Source: Streptomyces thinghirensis (GTDB lineage: Bacteria; Actinomycetota; Actinomycetia; Streptomycetales; Streptomycetaceae). Taken from it: a DNA stretch of 64,000 nt. Location: the NCBI GenBank assembly GCA_021502835.1, contig JAKFGP010000058.1, positions 62,001 to 126,000 of the forward strand, in the 5' to 3' direction. Below, one piece after another: positions 42,965 through 52,213 of the stretch (positions are counted from its first letter, which is position 1; each line of letters starts with the position of its first letter). The notes under the pieces were generated by a model. The model had not been told where the DNA came from and did not search any database. It worked only from the letters and a program-made list of their open reading frames with translations. Made by a program: the position numbers and the translations under genes.

Positions 42965-44020
42965 TCAGTGGGCACCGAGCTGCTTCTGCGGCCCGGAGAA
43001 GCGCTCGACCAGGGCCGGGACGGCGGCCGCCGGGTCGAGCCGGTAGTCGTAGAAGTCGCGCGGTTCGAAGGCGTCGCCCCACGCGTCGTGCCGGCCGGTC
43101 GTGTCCTCTAGGACCGAGCCGCGCTGCACCAGTTCCGCGGTGGCGTCCGCCTGGTAGGGGTGCTGGTTACCCCGTCGTAGTAGCTGTTCTCGATGACCAT
43201 CCGCGTCGCGCCGCGCGCCCAGTTCCCGTACGTCCACAGCGGGTCGCCGTCGGCCACCTGCGCGGAGAGGTGGTTGTTGTACAGGTGCGCGTAGGCGAGT
43301 TGTCGGCGGACGGATTGCGCTGTTTCGTGCCGGCGAACCAGTTGTGATCGATGGTGATCTGGGTGCGGACGTTGTCCGTCCAGCCGATGCCGAGCGCCTT
43401 GTTGTGGTTCTCGAACCGGTTGTAGGAGACGGTGATGTACTCGCTGTCCTTTGCGGATGTCGAGCAGTCCGTCGCCCATGCGCGTGAGGGCGGTTGTGGT
43501 CGATCCAGACATGGTGGACGGAATCCATCTGGATCGCGTCGAAGTCGGTGGTCTTGCCGTCCCAGTCGCCCTCGACGTAGCTGTCGCGGATGGTGAGATT
43601 GCGGATGATCACGTTGTGCGTGCCGGGGTTCAGGTGCAGCTCGCCGTGGACGATCTCGCCCGCGTCGCCGACGCCGACGATCGTCTTGTCGGAGCCGACC
43701 ACGATCTCCGAGCCGAAGGGCGCGACGGCGATCGAGCCCGCCACCCGGATGACGTGGCGGCTCCTCGGCCGCCGCGTACTTCGCCAGCGCGGCCTGGTCG
43801 GTGACGGTGACGACCTCGCCGCCCCGCGCCGCCGGTCGTGCCGCCGGCGAGGGAGGCGAAGCCGTGCGCCCTGTCGGCGAGGCGGGGTGAGCCCGTCTCG
43901 TGGGCCGGGGCGGCCTGTGCCTCGCCTGCCGTCCCGAGGGCCAGCGCGGCGACCAGGCCGAGGACGGCGGCCAGGGTCCTGCCGGTTCCCGGCAAGCGCT
44001 TGCTACGGAGGTGCGCTCAT
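42965..44020 (-). CDS. Secreted pectate lyase, PL1 family (second copy)
   Basis: About 350 aa. Signal peptide TLAAVLGLVAALALGTAGEA. Beta-helix motifs: SEIVVGSDKTIVGVGDAGEI (about 43655-43715), NVIIRNLTIRDSYVEGDWDG (43560-43620), FDAIQMDSVHHVWIDHNRLT (about 43485-43545, calcium site), YITVSYNRFENHNKALGIGW (43385-43440), ITIDHNWFAGTKQRNPS (43310-43365, catalytic Arg region) and AYAHLYNNHLSAQVADGDPL. ATG 44020 is supported by GGGAG six bases upstream, but a T inserted near 44006 breaks it from the signal peptide; TTG 43995 is the alternative. Other breaks near 43830, 43755, 43492, 43445, 43305 and 43172. It lies 34 bp after the GH43 gene. Confidence 0.87.
43992..44003. promoter_or_regulatory. 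AAGCGCTT palindrome at the start of the pectate lyase gene
   Basis: GCAAGCGCTTGC, a perfect 12-bp palindrome with the AAGCGCTT core typical of LacI/GalR-type operators. It lies within codons 6-9 if ATG 44020 is the start, or overlaps the alternative TTG start at 43995. Two more cores occur at 49511 and 51523 in the same gene cluster. Confidence 0.4.
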
Positions 44021-44054
44021 TGCGGCTCCCAACAGGGCGTACGGGTGGGGTGGG

Positions 44055-45619
44055 TCAGCGGGCTTCGATCCGGAACTTCGTGAAGGTGGCCGCTCCGGGC
44101 GTCTCCCCTGGCCGGCGGGCGCGAGCGCGCGAACAGGCCGAGCAGGGCGCCGACCCAGCGCCACGGGGTGGCGGCGAAGACCTCGGCCGGTGGGGCGCGG
44201 CCCGTCGCCGAGGTCGTAGGAGAAGCGGCAGCGTCCGCCGGGGCCGGCCTCGATCCGCAGCCGTGCCCGGCCCTCGGGCGCGGGGCGAGGGGTGGTCGGC
44301 GTCCCGGTCGGCCTCCGCCACCGACTCGGCGAACCGGTGCACCAGGTGCACGGTCCCGTCCGCGCCCCGCTGGAGCCCGATCCAGCGGTAGGCGTCGCCG
44401 AGCACCGCGAGTCCGGCCCGCGCGCCCGGTCTCCTCGCTGTCCAGGCGCAGTTCCACCTCGATCACCGCGGGGTCGCCGGGCAGCCGCTGCGTGAGCACG
44501 TTCGGCAGCTTGCGCAGGTCGTGCGCGTCGGCCGAGCGGACGCACGCCAGCCGCAGCCCGTCCCCGGAGTGCTGGGTGGCCCAGCCGTCACGGGGTTGGC
44601 CGTCCACGACCACTGGCGGCCGAACCGCTCCTCCGGGGAAGTCGTCGTCGGTCGCGGGCGCGGCGGGCGGCTGCGGTGGCAGCGCGGGGCGTGTGTGCTC
44701 GGTGACCGGGGCGCCGTCGTCCCCCAGGACCGGCCAGCCGTCCGTGCCCCACCTCATCGGCTGGAGGTGGACCACCCGGCCGTACGCGCCGCGCTGCTGG
44801 AAGTGCAGGAACCAGTCCTCGCGGGTCCCGGTGCGCACCCAGCCGCCCTGGTGGGGGCCGTTGACGTCGGTGTCCTTCTGCTCCAGGACGACCTTCTCCT
44901 CGTACGGGCCGAAGAAGCCGCGGGAGCGGAAGGCACCCTGCCAGCCGGTCTCCACCGCCGGCGGGGGCCAGGATCCAGAACCAGCCGTCGTGCTTGTAGA
45001 GCTTGGGGCCTTCCAGGGTGAACCAGCCGGGAAGGCGGTCGGCGTCGACGATCACCTTGCCCTCGTCGAGGAGTCCGGTGCCGTCGGGTGCATACGGTGG
45101 CCGGTGAGGCGGTTCTTGATCCCGGAGCGGGATCTGGCCCAGGCGTGCACGAGGTAGGCCTCGCCGGTCTCCGTCGTCCCACAGGGGGCAGGCGTCGATC
45201 AGGCCCTGCCGGCCTTGACCAGGTGGGGCGCGGTCCACGGGCCCCGGATGTCGGGCGCGTTGACCTGGAAGATCCCGTGGTCGGGGTCGCCCCAGAAGAT
45301 CCAGAAGCGGTTGGCGTGGTGACGCAGGGACGGGGCCCAGACGCCGCAGTCGTGACGGGGCGTCGCGAACGCCTCCGCCGGCTCCAGGCGGGTCAGGGCG
45401 TGCCCCACCAGGGGTCCAGCCGACCAGGTCGCGGGAGTGCAGGAGCGGCAGGCCGGGGACGCGGCCGAAGCTGGACGCGGTCAGGTAGAAGTCGTCGCCG
45501 ACGCGGAGGACGTCGGGGTCGGACCAGTCGGCGTTCAGGACGGGGTTGGTGTACGTCACCGGGGTCTCGGAGGTCACGGGGACGGTCTCGGGGGTCACGG
45601 GAGTGGTCTCGGGGGTCAC
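44055..45619 (-). CDS. Glycoside hydrolase family 43 with C-terminal beta-sandwich domain
   Basis: About 520 aa. No signal peptide is visible, so it probably acts on imported oligosaccharides. The beta-propeller opens YTNPVLNADWSDPDVLRVGD (general base Asp in WSDPD, about 45490-45550); further signatures are LTASSFGRVPGLPLLHSRDL, WAPSLRHHANRFWIFWGDPD (about 45280-45340), LIDACPLWDDETGEAYLVHA (Asp/Glu pocket), GWFTLEGPKLYKHDGWFWIL (44960-45035, acid Glu in EGPK) and HQGGWVRTGTREDWFLHFQQ. A second domain (about 44055-44640) ends GAATFTKFRIEAR and resembles DUF1349-type sandwiches. GTG 45619 overlaps the upstream stop; internal GTG codons are alternatives. Breaks near 45415, 45210, 45175, 45090, 44960, 44625, 44595, 44425, 44285 and 44110. 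Confidence 0.86.
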
Positions 45620-46480
45620 GGGCTCACCGCCTTTCGTACGAGGGTGGCGGCGCCGTCGGCATCGAGCCGGCCGTCGGCGACGACGGTGACGATCCGGCGG
45701 ACGACGGTGTCGCCGGGGGCGACCGTCAGCCGTTCGTCGTAGGCGAGGGAGGAGCCGACGCCCGGGTACTCCTCGGTGCGCACGAACCACGGGTCGCGCC
45801 GGGTCTGCTCCGTGGCCCCGGCGAACACCAGCGACCAGGTGTCGCCGGTCAGGGCGAGCCAGTCGGCGCGGGTCCCGTGGATCTCCTGCTCGCCCTCGCG
45901 GTCGGCGGTGAACACCCTGGGGGCCGCGCTCTCCTTGCGGGCGCGCCAGGAAGAAGCCGCCGTAGGCGGCGCCGGGGCGCCCGTTGGTGGCGGGGCTGCC
46001 GATGGTGAGCGGGTCCGGGGTGACGTTGGTGAGGGAGAAGGTGAAGTCCAGCGCCCAGGCCGTGGCGGCGAGGCCGGCGGCGGTGAGTTCGGTGGCCGCG
46101 ACGGTGCGGCGCTCGCGCAGCAGTTCGGTGCCGGCGGCGACCCAGCGCAGCTCCTCCACGAGGCCGTCGGGGTCGCGGAGCTGGAAGGCGATGTGCCGCT
46201 GGGCGCCGTGGTTGTCCAGCTCGGTCGGGCCCCTGGTCGCGGACGTAGGTGCGCCCGCCCCAGAAGTTGTGCCCCTCGACGTCGGGAACGGCGACACCGA
46301 CGCCGAGGTGATGGAGGTGGTCGGCAGGGGCTGAACTCGGTGACAGCGGTGCCGGCCAGGGTGGTGACGGGGTGCAGGTAGGGGCGCGGGGAGAGCCGGG
46401 GCGGCAGTTCGGGCCGGGTGACGTACCGGGCGACGGGGCGGCCCGCCACCCGCAGCACCGGGGGCGTCGTTGCCGGTCAT
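45616..46480 (-). CDS. PmoA family protein (DUF6807)
   Basis: About 287 aa beta-rich protein of the PmoA/DUF6807 family, which is common next to sugar oxidoreductases but has no proven activity. Distinct segments: PRPYLHPVTTLAGTAVTEFS (about 46335-46390), HNFWGGRTYV-like sequence (46250-46275), NHGAQRHIAFQLRDPDGLVE (about 46160-46220), YGGFFWRARKESAAPRVFTA and a C-terminal LAYDERLTVAPGDTVVRRIV (about 45685-45745). ATG 46480 overlaps the stop of the oxidoreductase gene. Breaks near 46462, 46330, 46235 and 45955. Stop 45616-45618 overlaps the next GTG. Probably acts with the Gfo/Idh/MocA enzyme upstream. Confidence 0.8.
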
Positions 46481-47636
46481 CGGGTACTCACCTCGTATCG
46501 CGGGTGCTCCGTGCGCTGCGCCCAGGGCGCGCCCAGTTCGGAGTAGAGGAGAGGGTGTTCGGCGGCGGCGGCCACGAAGGAGTCGACGCCGGGGACCACA
46601 CGACGGCTCTCGCCGGGGACGCGGCGCCAGGCGGCGTCGGGCAGCGGCTCCGGGTCGGGGGGCCAGGCGGATCGCGCCTCCACGACCCGCATGAGAGGCG
46701 CCCGTCTCGTCGGGCGGGACCAGCAGTGCGGCGCCGGTGGTGAGGTGTTCGACCAGGTTCTCCAGCAGGTCGGTGCGGCCGTGGTGGTACTCCTCGGGGC
46801 CGTGGCCGCCGCGCTGGAGCAGGACGCGGTCCTGCTTGTACCAGAAGGTGATGCGGCCGCTGCTGCCGTGCACCAGGACGTACGGCTCGTCGGGCCGCTC
46901 GCGCACAGGGTCGCGGCGACGGTGACGCGATGTCCTTGCGCGGTGGTGACGCGTACGCAGGAGGTGTCGTCGGCCTCGATGTCGTTGGCGTGCGCCAGCT
47001 CGGTCTCGATGCCGGTGACGTCCTCGGCGCGGGTGGAGCCGCCGAGCGCGAGGGCGGTGGCGACGGCGTGTGCGAGGGGTTGGTCAGCGCCCCGTCGATC
47101 ACGTCGGCGCCGTCCAGCCGCCGCCGCCCCGACCAGGGCGCCCGGCGGAAGTAGGCCTCGTCGCGCACCCACGCCCCGGCCCCGCCGATGCCCACCACCT
47201 CGCCGACGACCCCCTGGGCGATCAGCTCGCGGACGGCCGGCACGGCGTGCGGAGCCCAGCGACTGGAACCCGACCTGGCAGGCGACGCCGGCTCTCGGCG
47301 ACCCCGTCGGCCATCCGGCGGAACTCGGCGTACGAGGGTGCCGGGGGCTTCTCGAGGAGCAGGTGCACCCCTTTGCGGGCGGCGGTCAGGGCGAGGTCGG
47401 TGTGGGTGGGGATCGGCGTGCAGATCACGGCGATCCGGGCGCCGGTGGAGTCGAGCAGGGCGCCGAAGTCGGCGGACTGCTCGGGGAGTTCTCCGCCGGC
47501 CTCCTCCTCGGACAGCGGGGTCAGCTCGCAGATGCCGGCCAGCCGGACCAGTCCGGCCCGCTCCAGGCGGCGGATGTTGGCGATGTGCCAACGGCCGTGG
47601 CCGCGGCGCCGGCGAGGACGACGGGAACCGGACTCA
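46477..47636 (-). CDS. Gfo/Idh/MocA family oxidoreductase
   Basis: About 385 aa NAD(P)-dependent sugar or polyol dehydrogenase. The Rossmann fold starts VPVVLAGARGHGRWHIANIR (about 47575-47630), with AVICTPIPTHTDLALTAARK (47385-47435) and the family motif HLLLEKPPAPSYAEFRRMAD (47310-47370, conserved EKP). The substrate domain has RELIAQGVVGEVVGIGGAGA (47175-47230), RLDGADVIDGALTNPLAHA and TSCVRVTTAQGHRVTVAATL. ATG 47636 overlaps the permease stop and TGA 46477-46479 overlaps the PmoA start. Breaks near 47590, 47290, 47255, 47080, 46910, 46690 and 46665. The substrate is unknown. Confidence 0.85.
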
Positions 47637-48533
47637 TCCCTTCACCGCCCCCGCGCTGAAGCCGGTGATCAGCCACTTCTGGATGAAGGCGAACACCAGC
47701 ACCACGGGCACGGCCGCGATGATGCCGCCGGCGGCGAGCGCGCCGAGGTCGACGCTGTCCCGCGCTCATCAGGGTGTTGAGGCCGACCGGGGATGGTCTG
47801 CTTGTCCTGGTTGTTGAGGAACATCAGGGCGAACAGGAAGTGGTTCCAGGAGTGCACGAAGGCGAAGGAGCCGACGGCGATCAGGCCGGCCGCAGCAGCG
47901 GGAGGACGACGACCAGGAAGGCCCGCATCCGGCCGCAGCCGTCGACCCAGGCGGCCTCCTCCAGGGAGTACGGCACGTTCTTGATGAAGTTGCTGATCAG
48001 GATCATCGACAGCGGCAGCTGGAAGACCGTCTCGGCGATGATGACGCTGCCCAGCGAGTTGATCATCTGGAGTTCGGCGAAGATCTCGAAGAGCGGGACC
48101 AGCAGCAGTGCGCCGGGCACGAACTGGGAGCAGAGCAGAGCGAGCATGAAGGCCCGCTTGATCTTGAAGTCGAACCGGGCGAGGGCGTAGCCGCCTGCCA
48201 GGGCGACGAGCGTGGTCATCACCAGGGTCGCGAGGCCGACGTACACGCTGTTCTCGAAGAAGGTGCCGAAGCTCCGGTCGGTCCACACCTTCTCGAAGTG
48301 CTCGAAGGTCATCGGCCAGGGCACGAGCGAGGTCGAGCCGGCCGGGCGCAGCGCGAAGAGCAGGATCCAGTAGAACGGGATCAGGGTGAAGACCAGGTAG
48401 ATGCCGAGCGGGGAGATAGATCTGCCAGCGGGGACCTCGTCCCAGGCGGGGCGGCGCTTCTTCGCCTGCCGCGGCGGCTCATGGGCGGCCCGCGCGGGCG
48501 CGGGGCGGGCGCGGTGGCCTCCTTGGTGATCAC
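47633..48533 (-). CDS. ABC transporter permease, MalG-like
   Basis: About 297 aa inner membrane permease with six helices. The N-terminal region restored to the frame reads KKRRPAWDEVPRWQIYLPLG then helix 1 IYLVFTLIPFYWILLFALRP. MalG-type sequence: SVYVGLATLVMTTLVALAGG (48190-48250), FDFKIKRAFMLALLCSQFVP and the EAA loop SLEEAAWVDGCGRMRAFLVV (47910-47965), which docks the ATPase; the C terminus is WLITGFSAGAVKG. GTG 48533 overlaps the stop of the upstream permease. Breaks near 48490, 48455, 48415, 47893, 47795 and 47765. The ATPase is not encoded here; a shared MsiK-type ATPase is likely, as usual in Streptomyces. Confidence 0.88.
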
Positions 48534-49468
48534 TTGTTCTCGCCTCCGAACTTGCTCAGCCGCAGATAGACGATCGAGCAGAAGAGCAGGATCACGAACG
48601 CGACCGTGGTGAGGGCCGACGCGTAACCGAAGTCGTGGGCGTCGACGCTGGTGTTGGCGATGTACAGCGGCAGTGTCGTGGTCACTCCCGCGGGTCCGCC
48701 GCCGGTCAGGGTGTAGAGCAGGTCGACGTTGTTGAACTCCCACACCGCGCGCAGCAGCGTGGACAGGATGATGGCGTCCTTCAGGTGCGGCAGTGTGATG
48801 TGCCAGAACTGCTTGATCCGGCTCGCCCCGTCGACCTCGGCGGCCTCGTACAGGTCCTTCGAGACGGACTGGAGGTCGGCGAGGATGAGGATCGCGAAGA
48901 AGGGGACGCCGCGCCACAGGTCGGCGACGACCGCCGCGGAGAACACGGTCGAGGTGTCCGACAGCCAGCTGGTGCCGTAGTCGCCGATGCCCATGTCGGC
49001 GAGGTAACGGGTGATGCCGGTCTGGGAGTTGTAGAGCAGCACCCAGATCGCGGAGGTCAGCACGCCGGAGACGGCCCACGGGGAGAAGACCAGGGCGCGC
49101 CCGATGCCCCGGCCCCACGAAGGTCTGGTTGACGATGAGCGCCAGTGCCAGACCGAAGAGCAGTTGGAGTCCGACCTCGACGAAGACCCACTTGGCGCTG
49201 AAGACGAGGGTGTCCCAGAACATCGGGTCGTCGGTGAAGATCTTGACGAAGTTGTCGAAGCCCGCGAAGCCGTTCCGCCACGGCTTGGTGGGGTTGTACT
49301 CCTGCAGGCTGTAGTAGAAGACGCTGATGACCGGGTAGGCGATGAAGCCCAGCATCAGCAGGGGCGGCCGGTGCGATCAGCAGGTACGGGAGCCTGCGCG
49401 GTGTGGCGGGAGGCACGGCGCCGCCGGGGTGGCGCGGGCGGTTTCGCCACGGCTGCGGCTTGGGCCAT
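48530..49468 (-). CDS. ABC transporter permease, MalF-like
   Basis: About 312 aa. Helix 1 is in the PYLLIAPA...LMLGFIAYPVISVFYYS region (about 49300-49390), followed by ALVFSPWAVSGVLTSAIWVL (about 49035-49095) and the EAA loop DLYEAAEVDGASRIKQFWHI (about 48800-48865). The C terminus ALTTVAFVILLFCSIVYLRL is the last helix. ATG 49468 (MAQAAAVAKPP). Breaks near 49435, 49368 and 49112. It pairs with the MalG-like permease by a GTGA overlap; the binding protein is probably the lipoprotein at 41544-42910. An AAGCGCTT palindrome lies 43 bp upstream of the start. Confidence 0.88.
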
Positions 49469-49508
49469 GACAGTTCTCCGTTCTGGTACGTCGTGCTCGG
49501 GTCGTGCG

Positions 49509-49520
49509 GGAAGCGCTTTC
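49509..49520. promoter_or_regulatory. Operator-like AAGCGCTT palindrome upstream of the permease operon
   Basis: GGAAGCGCTTTC with a perfect AAGCGCTT core, inside the 87-bp gap (49469-49555) between the IlvD/Edd gene and the MalF-like permease. This is the natural place for a promoter and operator of the transporter genes; LacI-family regulators commonly bind such cores, but none is encoded in the window. Confidence 0.5.
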
Positions 49521-49555
49521 TCCACGGGCAGGGGTGCGCGGTTCTGGCGTGCGGT

Positions 49556-51307
49556 TCAGCCGGCGTACGGGTCCTGCACCTTGCCCGGGCGGGCCAGGAA
49601 CTCGAAGTCGCAGCCGGTGTCGGCCTGGGTGATCTGTTCGTTGTAGAGCGCGCCGTAGCCCCGCTCGTAGCGGGCGGGCGGTGGTGTCCACGCGGCCCTG
49701 CGGCGCTCCAGCTCCTCGTCCTCCACGTGGAGCCGCAGAGAGCGGGCCGCGACGTCGAGGGTGATCGGGTCGCCGGTGCGCACCAGCGCCAGCGGACCGC
49801 CGACGTACCCGACTCGGGGGCCACGTGCAGGACGCACGCGCCGTAGCTGGTGCCGCTCATCCGGGCGTCGGAGATCCGGACCATGTCCCGCACGCCCCTG
49901 CTTGAGCAGGTGGTCGGGGATGGGCAGCATCCCGTACTCGGGCATGCCCGGTCCGCCCTTGGGTCCGGCGCCCCGCAGCACCAGCACGCTGTCGGCGGTG
50001 ATGTTCAGCGCCGGGTCGTTGATGGTGCGCTGCATGGTCCGGTAGTCGTCGAAGACGACCGCGGGGCCGGTGTGCTTGAGCAGGTGCGGCTCGGCGGAGA
50101 TGTGCTTGATGACGGCGCCGTCCGGGCAGAGGTTGCCGCGCAGGACGGCGACCCCGCCCTCGGCCGCGACGGGGTTGTCGCGGGGGCGGATCACGTCGTC
50201 GTGGTGGACGCGGGCGCCTTCGAGCTGTTCGCGCATCGTGTCGTGCGCGACGGTGGGCCGGTCCAGGTGGAGCAGGTCGGGGATGCGGGAGAGGAAGCCG
50301 GGCAGGCCGCCGGCGAAGTGGAAGTCCTCCATCAGGTACGTCTGTCCGCCGGGGCGGACGTTGGCCAGCACCGGCACGGTGCGGGCGATGCGGTCGAAGT
50401 CGTCGAGGGTGAGGGTGACTCCCGCGCGGCCCGCCATGGCGATCAGGTGGATCACGGCGTTGGTGGAGCCGCCGAGGCCGAGGACCGTGGTGACGGCGTC
50501 CTCGAAGGCGTCGGCCGTGAGGATGTCGCTCAGCTTGCGGTCCCGGTGGACCAGCTCGACGATGCGCAGTCCGGCCGCCGCCGCCATCCGGTCGTGTCCG
50601 GAGTCGACGGCCGGGATGCTGGAGGCGCCCGGGACCGTGACGCCGAGGGCCTCGGCGGCGGCGGTCAGCGTGGACGCCGTACCCATCGTCATGCAGTGGC
50701 CGGGCGAGCGCGCCAGGCCGCTCTCCAGCTCCTGCATCTCGCAGTCGCCGATGAGGCCGGCCCGCTTGTCGTCCCAGTACTTCCACATGTCGGTGCCGGA
50801 GCCGAGGGTCTCGCCGCGCCAGTGTCCGGGGAGCATGGGCCCGGCGGGCACGAAGACGGCGGGCAGGTCGATGCTGGCGGCGCCCATGAGCAGCGCGGGC
50901 GTGGACTTGTCGCAGCCGCCCATCAGCACGGCGCCGTCGACCGGGTAGGAGCGCAGCAGTTCCTCGGTCTCCATGGCGAGCAGGTTGCGGTAGAGCATCG
51001 GGGTCGGCTTCTGGAAGGTCTCGCTGAGCGTGGAGACCGGGAATTCGAGGGGAAGCCGCCCGCCTGCCAGACGCCCCGCTTGACCGCCTGGGCGCGGTCG
51101 CGCAGGTGCACGTGGCAGGGGTTGATGTCGGACCAGGTGTTGAGGATCGCGATGACCGGCTTGCCCAGGTGTTCCTCGGGGAGGTAGCCGAGCTGGCGGG
51201 TGCGGGCGCGGTGGCTGAAGGAGCGCAGGCCGTCCGTGCCGTACCACTGGTGGCTGCGGAGGTCCTCGGGGCGCTTGCGGCCGGCCCCCGCCCGGTGTGC
51301 CTGTCAT
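49556..51307 (-). CDS. IlvD/Edd family dehydratase (sugar acid dehydratase)
   Basis: About 583 aa Fe-S dehydratase; by context a pentonate or hexonate dehydratase (for example L-arabonate) rather than branched-chain synthesis. Cluster and substrate motifs: AILNTWSDINPCH (about 51115-51160), GAVLMGGCDKSTPALLMGAA (about 50885-50945), PAGPMLPGHWRGETLGSGTD, GHCMTMGTASTLTAAAEALG (50640-50700), LGLGGSTNAVIHLIAMAGRA (50430-50490) and VKHISAEPHLLKHTGPA-type sequence near 50080-50120. ATG 51307 overlaps the upstream stop. Breaks near 51280-51065 (several), 49898, 49815 and 49680; the 1.1 kb centre is intact. Stop 49556-49558. Confidence 0.88.
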   Translation of the reverse strand: MTGTPGGGRPQAPRGPPQPPVVRHGRPALLQPPRPHPPARLPPRGTPGQAGHRDPQHLVRHQPLPRAPARPRPGGQAGRLAGGRLPLEFPVSTLSETFQKPTPMLYRNLLAMETEELLRSYPVDGAVLMGGCDKSTPALLMGAASIDLPAVFVPAGPMLPGHWRGETLGSGTDMWKYWDDKRAGLIGDCEMQELESGLARSPGHCMTMGTASTLTAAAEALGVTVPGASSIPAVDSGHDRMAAAAGLRIVELVHRDRKLSDILTADAFEDAVTTVLGLGGSTNAVIHLIAMAGRAGVTLTLDDFDRIARTVPVLANVRPGGQTYLMEDFHFAGGLPGFLSRIPDLLHLDRPTVAHDTMREQLEGARVHHDDVIRPRDNPVAAEGGVAVLRGNLCPDGAVIKHISAEPHLLKHTGPAVVFDDYRTMQRTINDPALNITADSVLVLRGAGPKGGPGMPEYGMLPIPDHLLKQGRAGHGPDLRRPDERHQLRRVRPARGPRVGYVGGPLALVRTGDPITLDVAARSLRLHVEDEELERRRAAWTPPPARYERGYGALYNEQITQADTGCDFEFLARPGKVQDPYAG

Positions 51308-52213
51308 ATCGACCACCCCGCGGCGATGGCGGCGACCTCGGCGCGCTCGCTCTCGGGCAGCGGCTTGCTCGGCGGGCGGACCTCCCTGCGGCACAGGCCG
51401 AGGGAGGCGAGGGCCTCCTTGACCACGGTGACGTTGCTGGCGGAGCCGTTGGCGGCGCGCAGTTCCTCGAAGCGGCGGATCTGCTCCCAGACCTTCATCG
51501 CCGTCGCGTAGTCGCCGGATCGAAGCGCTTCGATCATGTTCAGCGAGACGGCCGGGGGCGACGTTCACCAGACCCGAGGTGAAGCCGGTGGCGCCCGCGG
51601 AGAAGTACGAGGGCGCGTACGGCTCGGCCAGCCCCGCGACCCACACGAAGCGGTCGAGGCCGGCGTCGCGGGCGAAGGCGGCGAACCTGGCGGCGTCCGG
51701 GACGGCGTACTTCACGCCGATGACGTTGGGGCAGGCGTCGGCGAGTTCGGCGAGGCGGGCGCCGGTGAGCTGGGGGTTGCGGATGTAGGGGACGACGCCC
51801 AGCGCGGGCACGGCCTCGGCGATGGCGCGGTGGTAGTCGACCCAGCCGCCCTGGGAGACGTAGGGGTGGACGGGCTGGTGGACCATCACCATCGAGGCGC
51901 CCAGGTCGCGGGCGTGCCGCGCGGAGGCGACCGCGGTCGGCACGTCGTGGCCGACGCCGACCAGGATCTCCGCGCGGTCGCCGGCCTCCTCGATCGTCAG
52001 CTCGGTGACGAGGCGGCGCTCGGCCGGGGTGAGGGCGCGAACCTCGCCGGTGTTGCCGTTCGGGGTGAGGGTCGTGATGCCACCGTCGAGGAGACGACGC
52101 AGCAGGGCCCGGTAGGTGGCGGGGTCGACGGTGCCGTCCTCGGCGAACGGGGTCACCGGGATCGCCACCACGTCGGCCAGGGCCGTCCGCTGGGTCTCGA
52201 ACGTCGCTGTCAT
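51304..52213 (-). CDS. DapA family aldolase/dehydratase (dihydrodipicolinate synthase-like)
   Basis: About 302 aa class I Schiff-base enzyme. Motifs: VVAIPVTPFAEDGTVDPATY (about 52115-52175), TTLTPNGNTGEVRALTPAER (52010-52075), EILVGVGHDVPTAVASARHA (51905-51975), YRALx-type YHRAIAEAVPALGVVPYIRN with the Tyr of VVPYIRN (51775-51840) and the Schiff-base Lys in NVIGVKYAVPDAARF (51680-51725). With the IlvD/Edd gene it fits a two-step aldonate route (2-keto-3-deoxy-aldonate dehydratase or aldolase). ATG 52213 overlaps the GntR gene stop. One break near 51555; stop overlaps the ilvD-like ATG. A perfect 18-bp palindrome lies inside the gene at 51518. Confidence 0.87.
51518..51535. promoter_or_regulatory. 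Perfect 18-bp palindrome with AAGCGCTT core inside the DapA-family gene
   Basis: GATCGAAGCGCTTCGATC. It encodes part of the MIEALRSG stretch, so coincidence is possible, but it is the longest perfect palindrome carrying this core and could be an intragenic operator. Confidence 0.35.
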
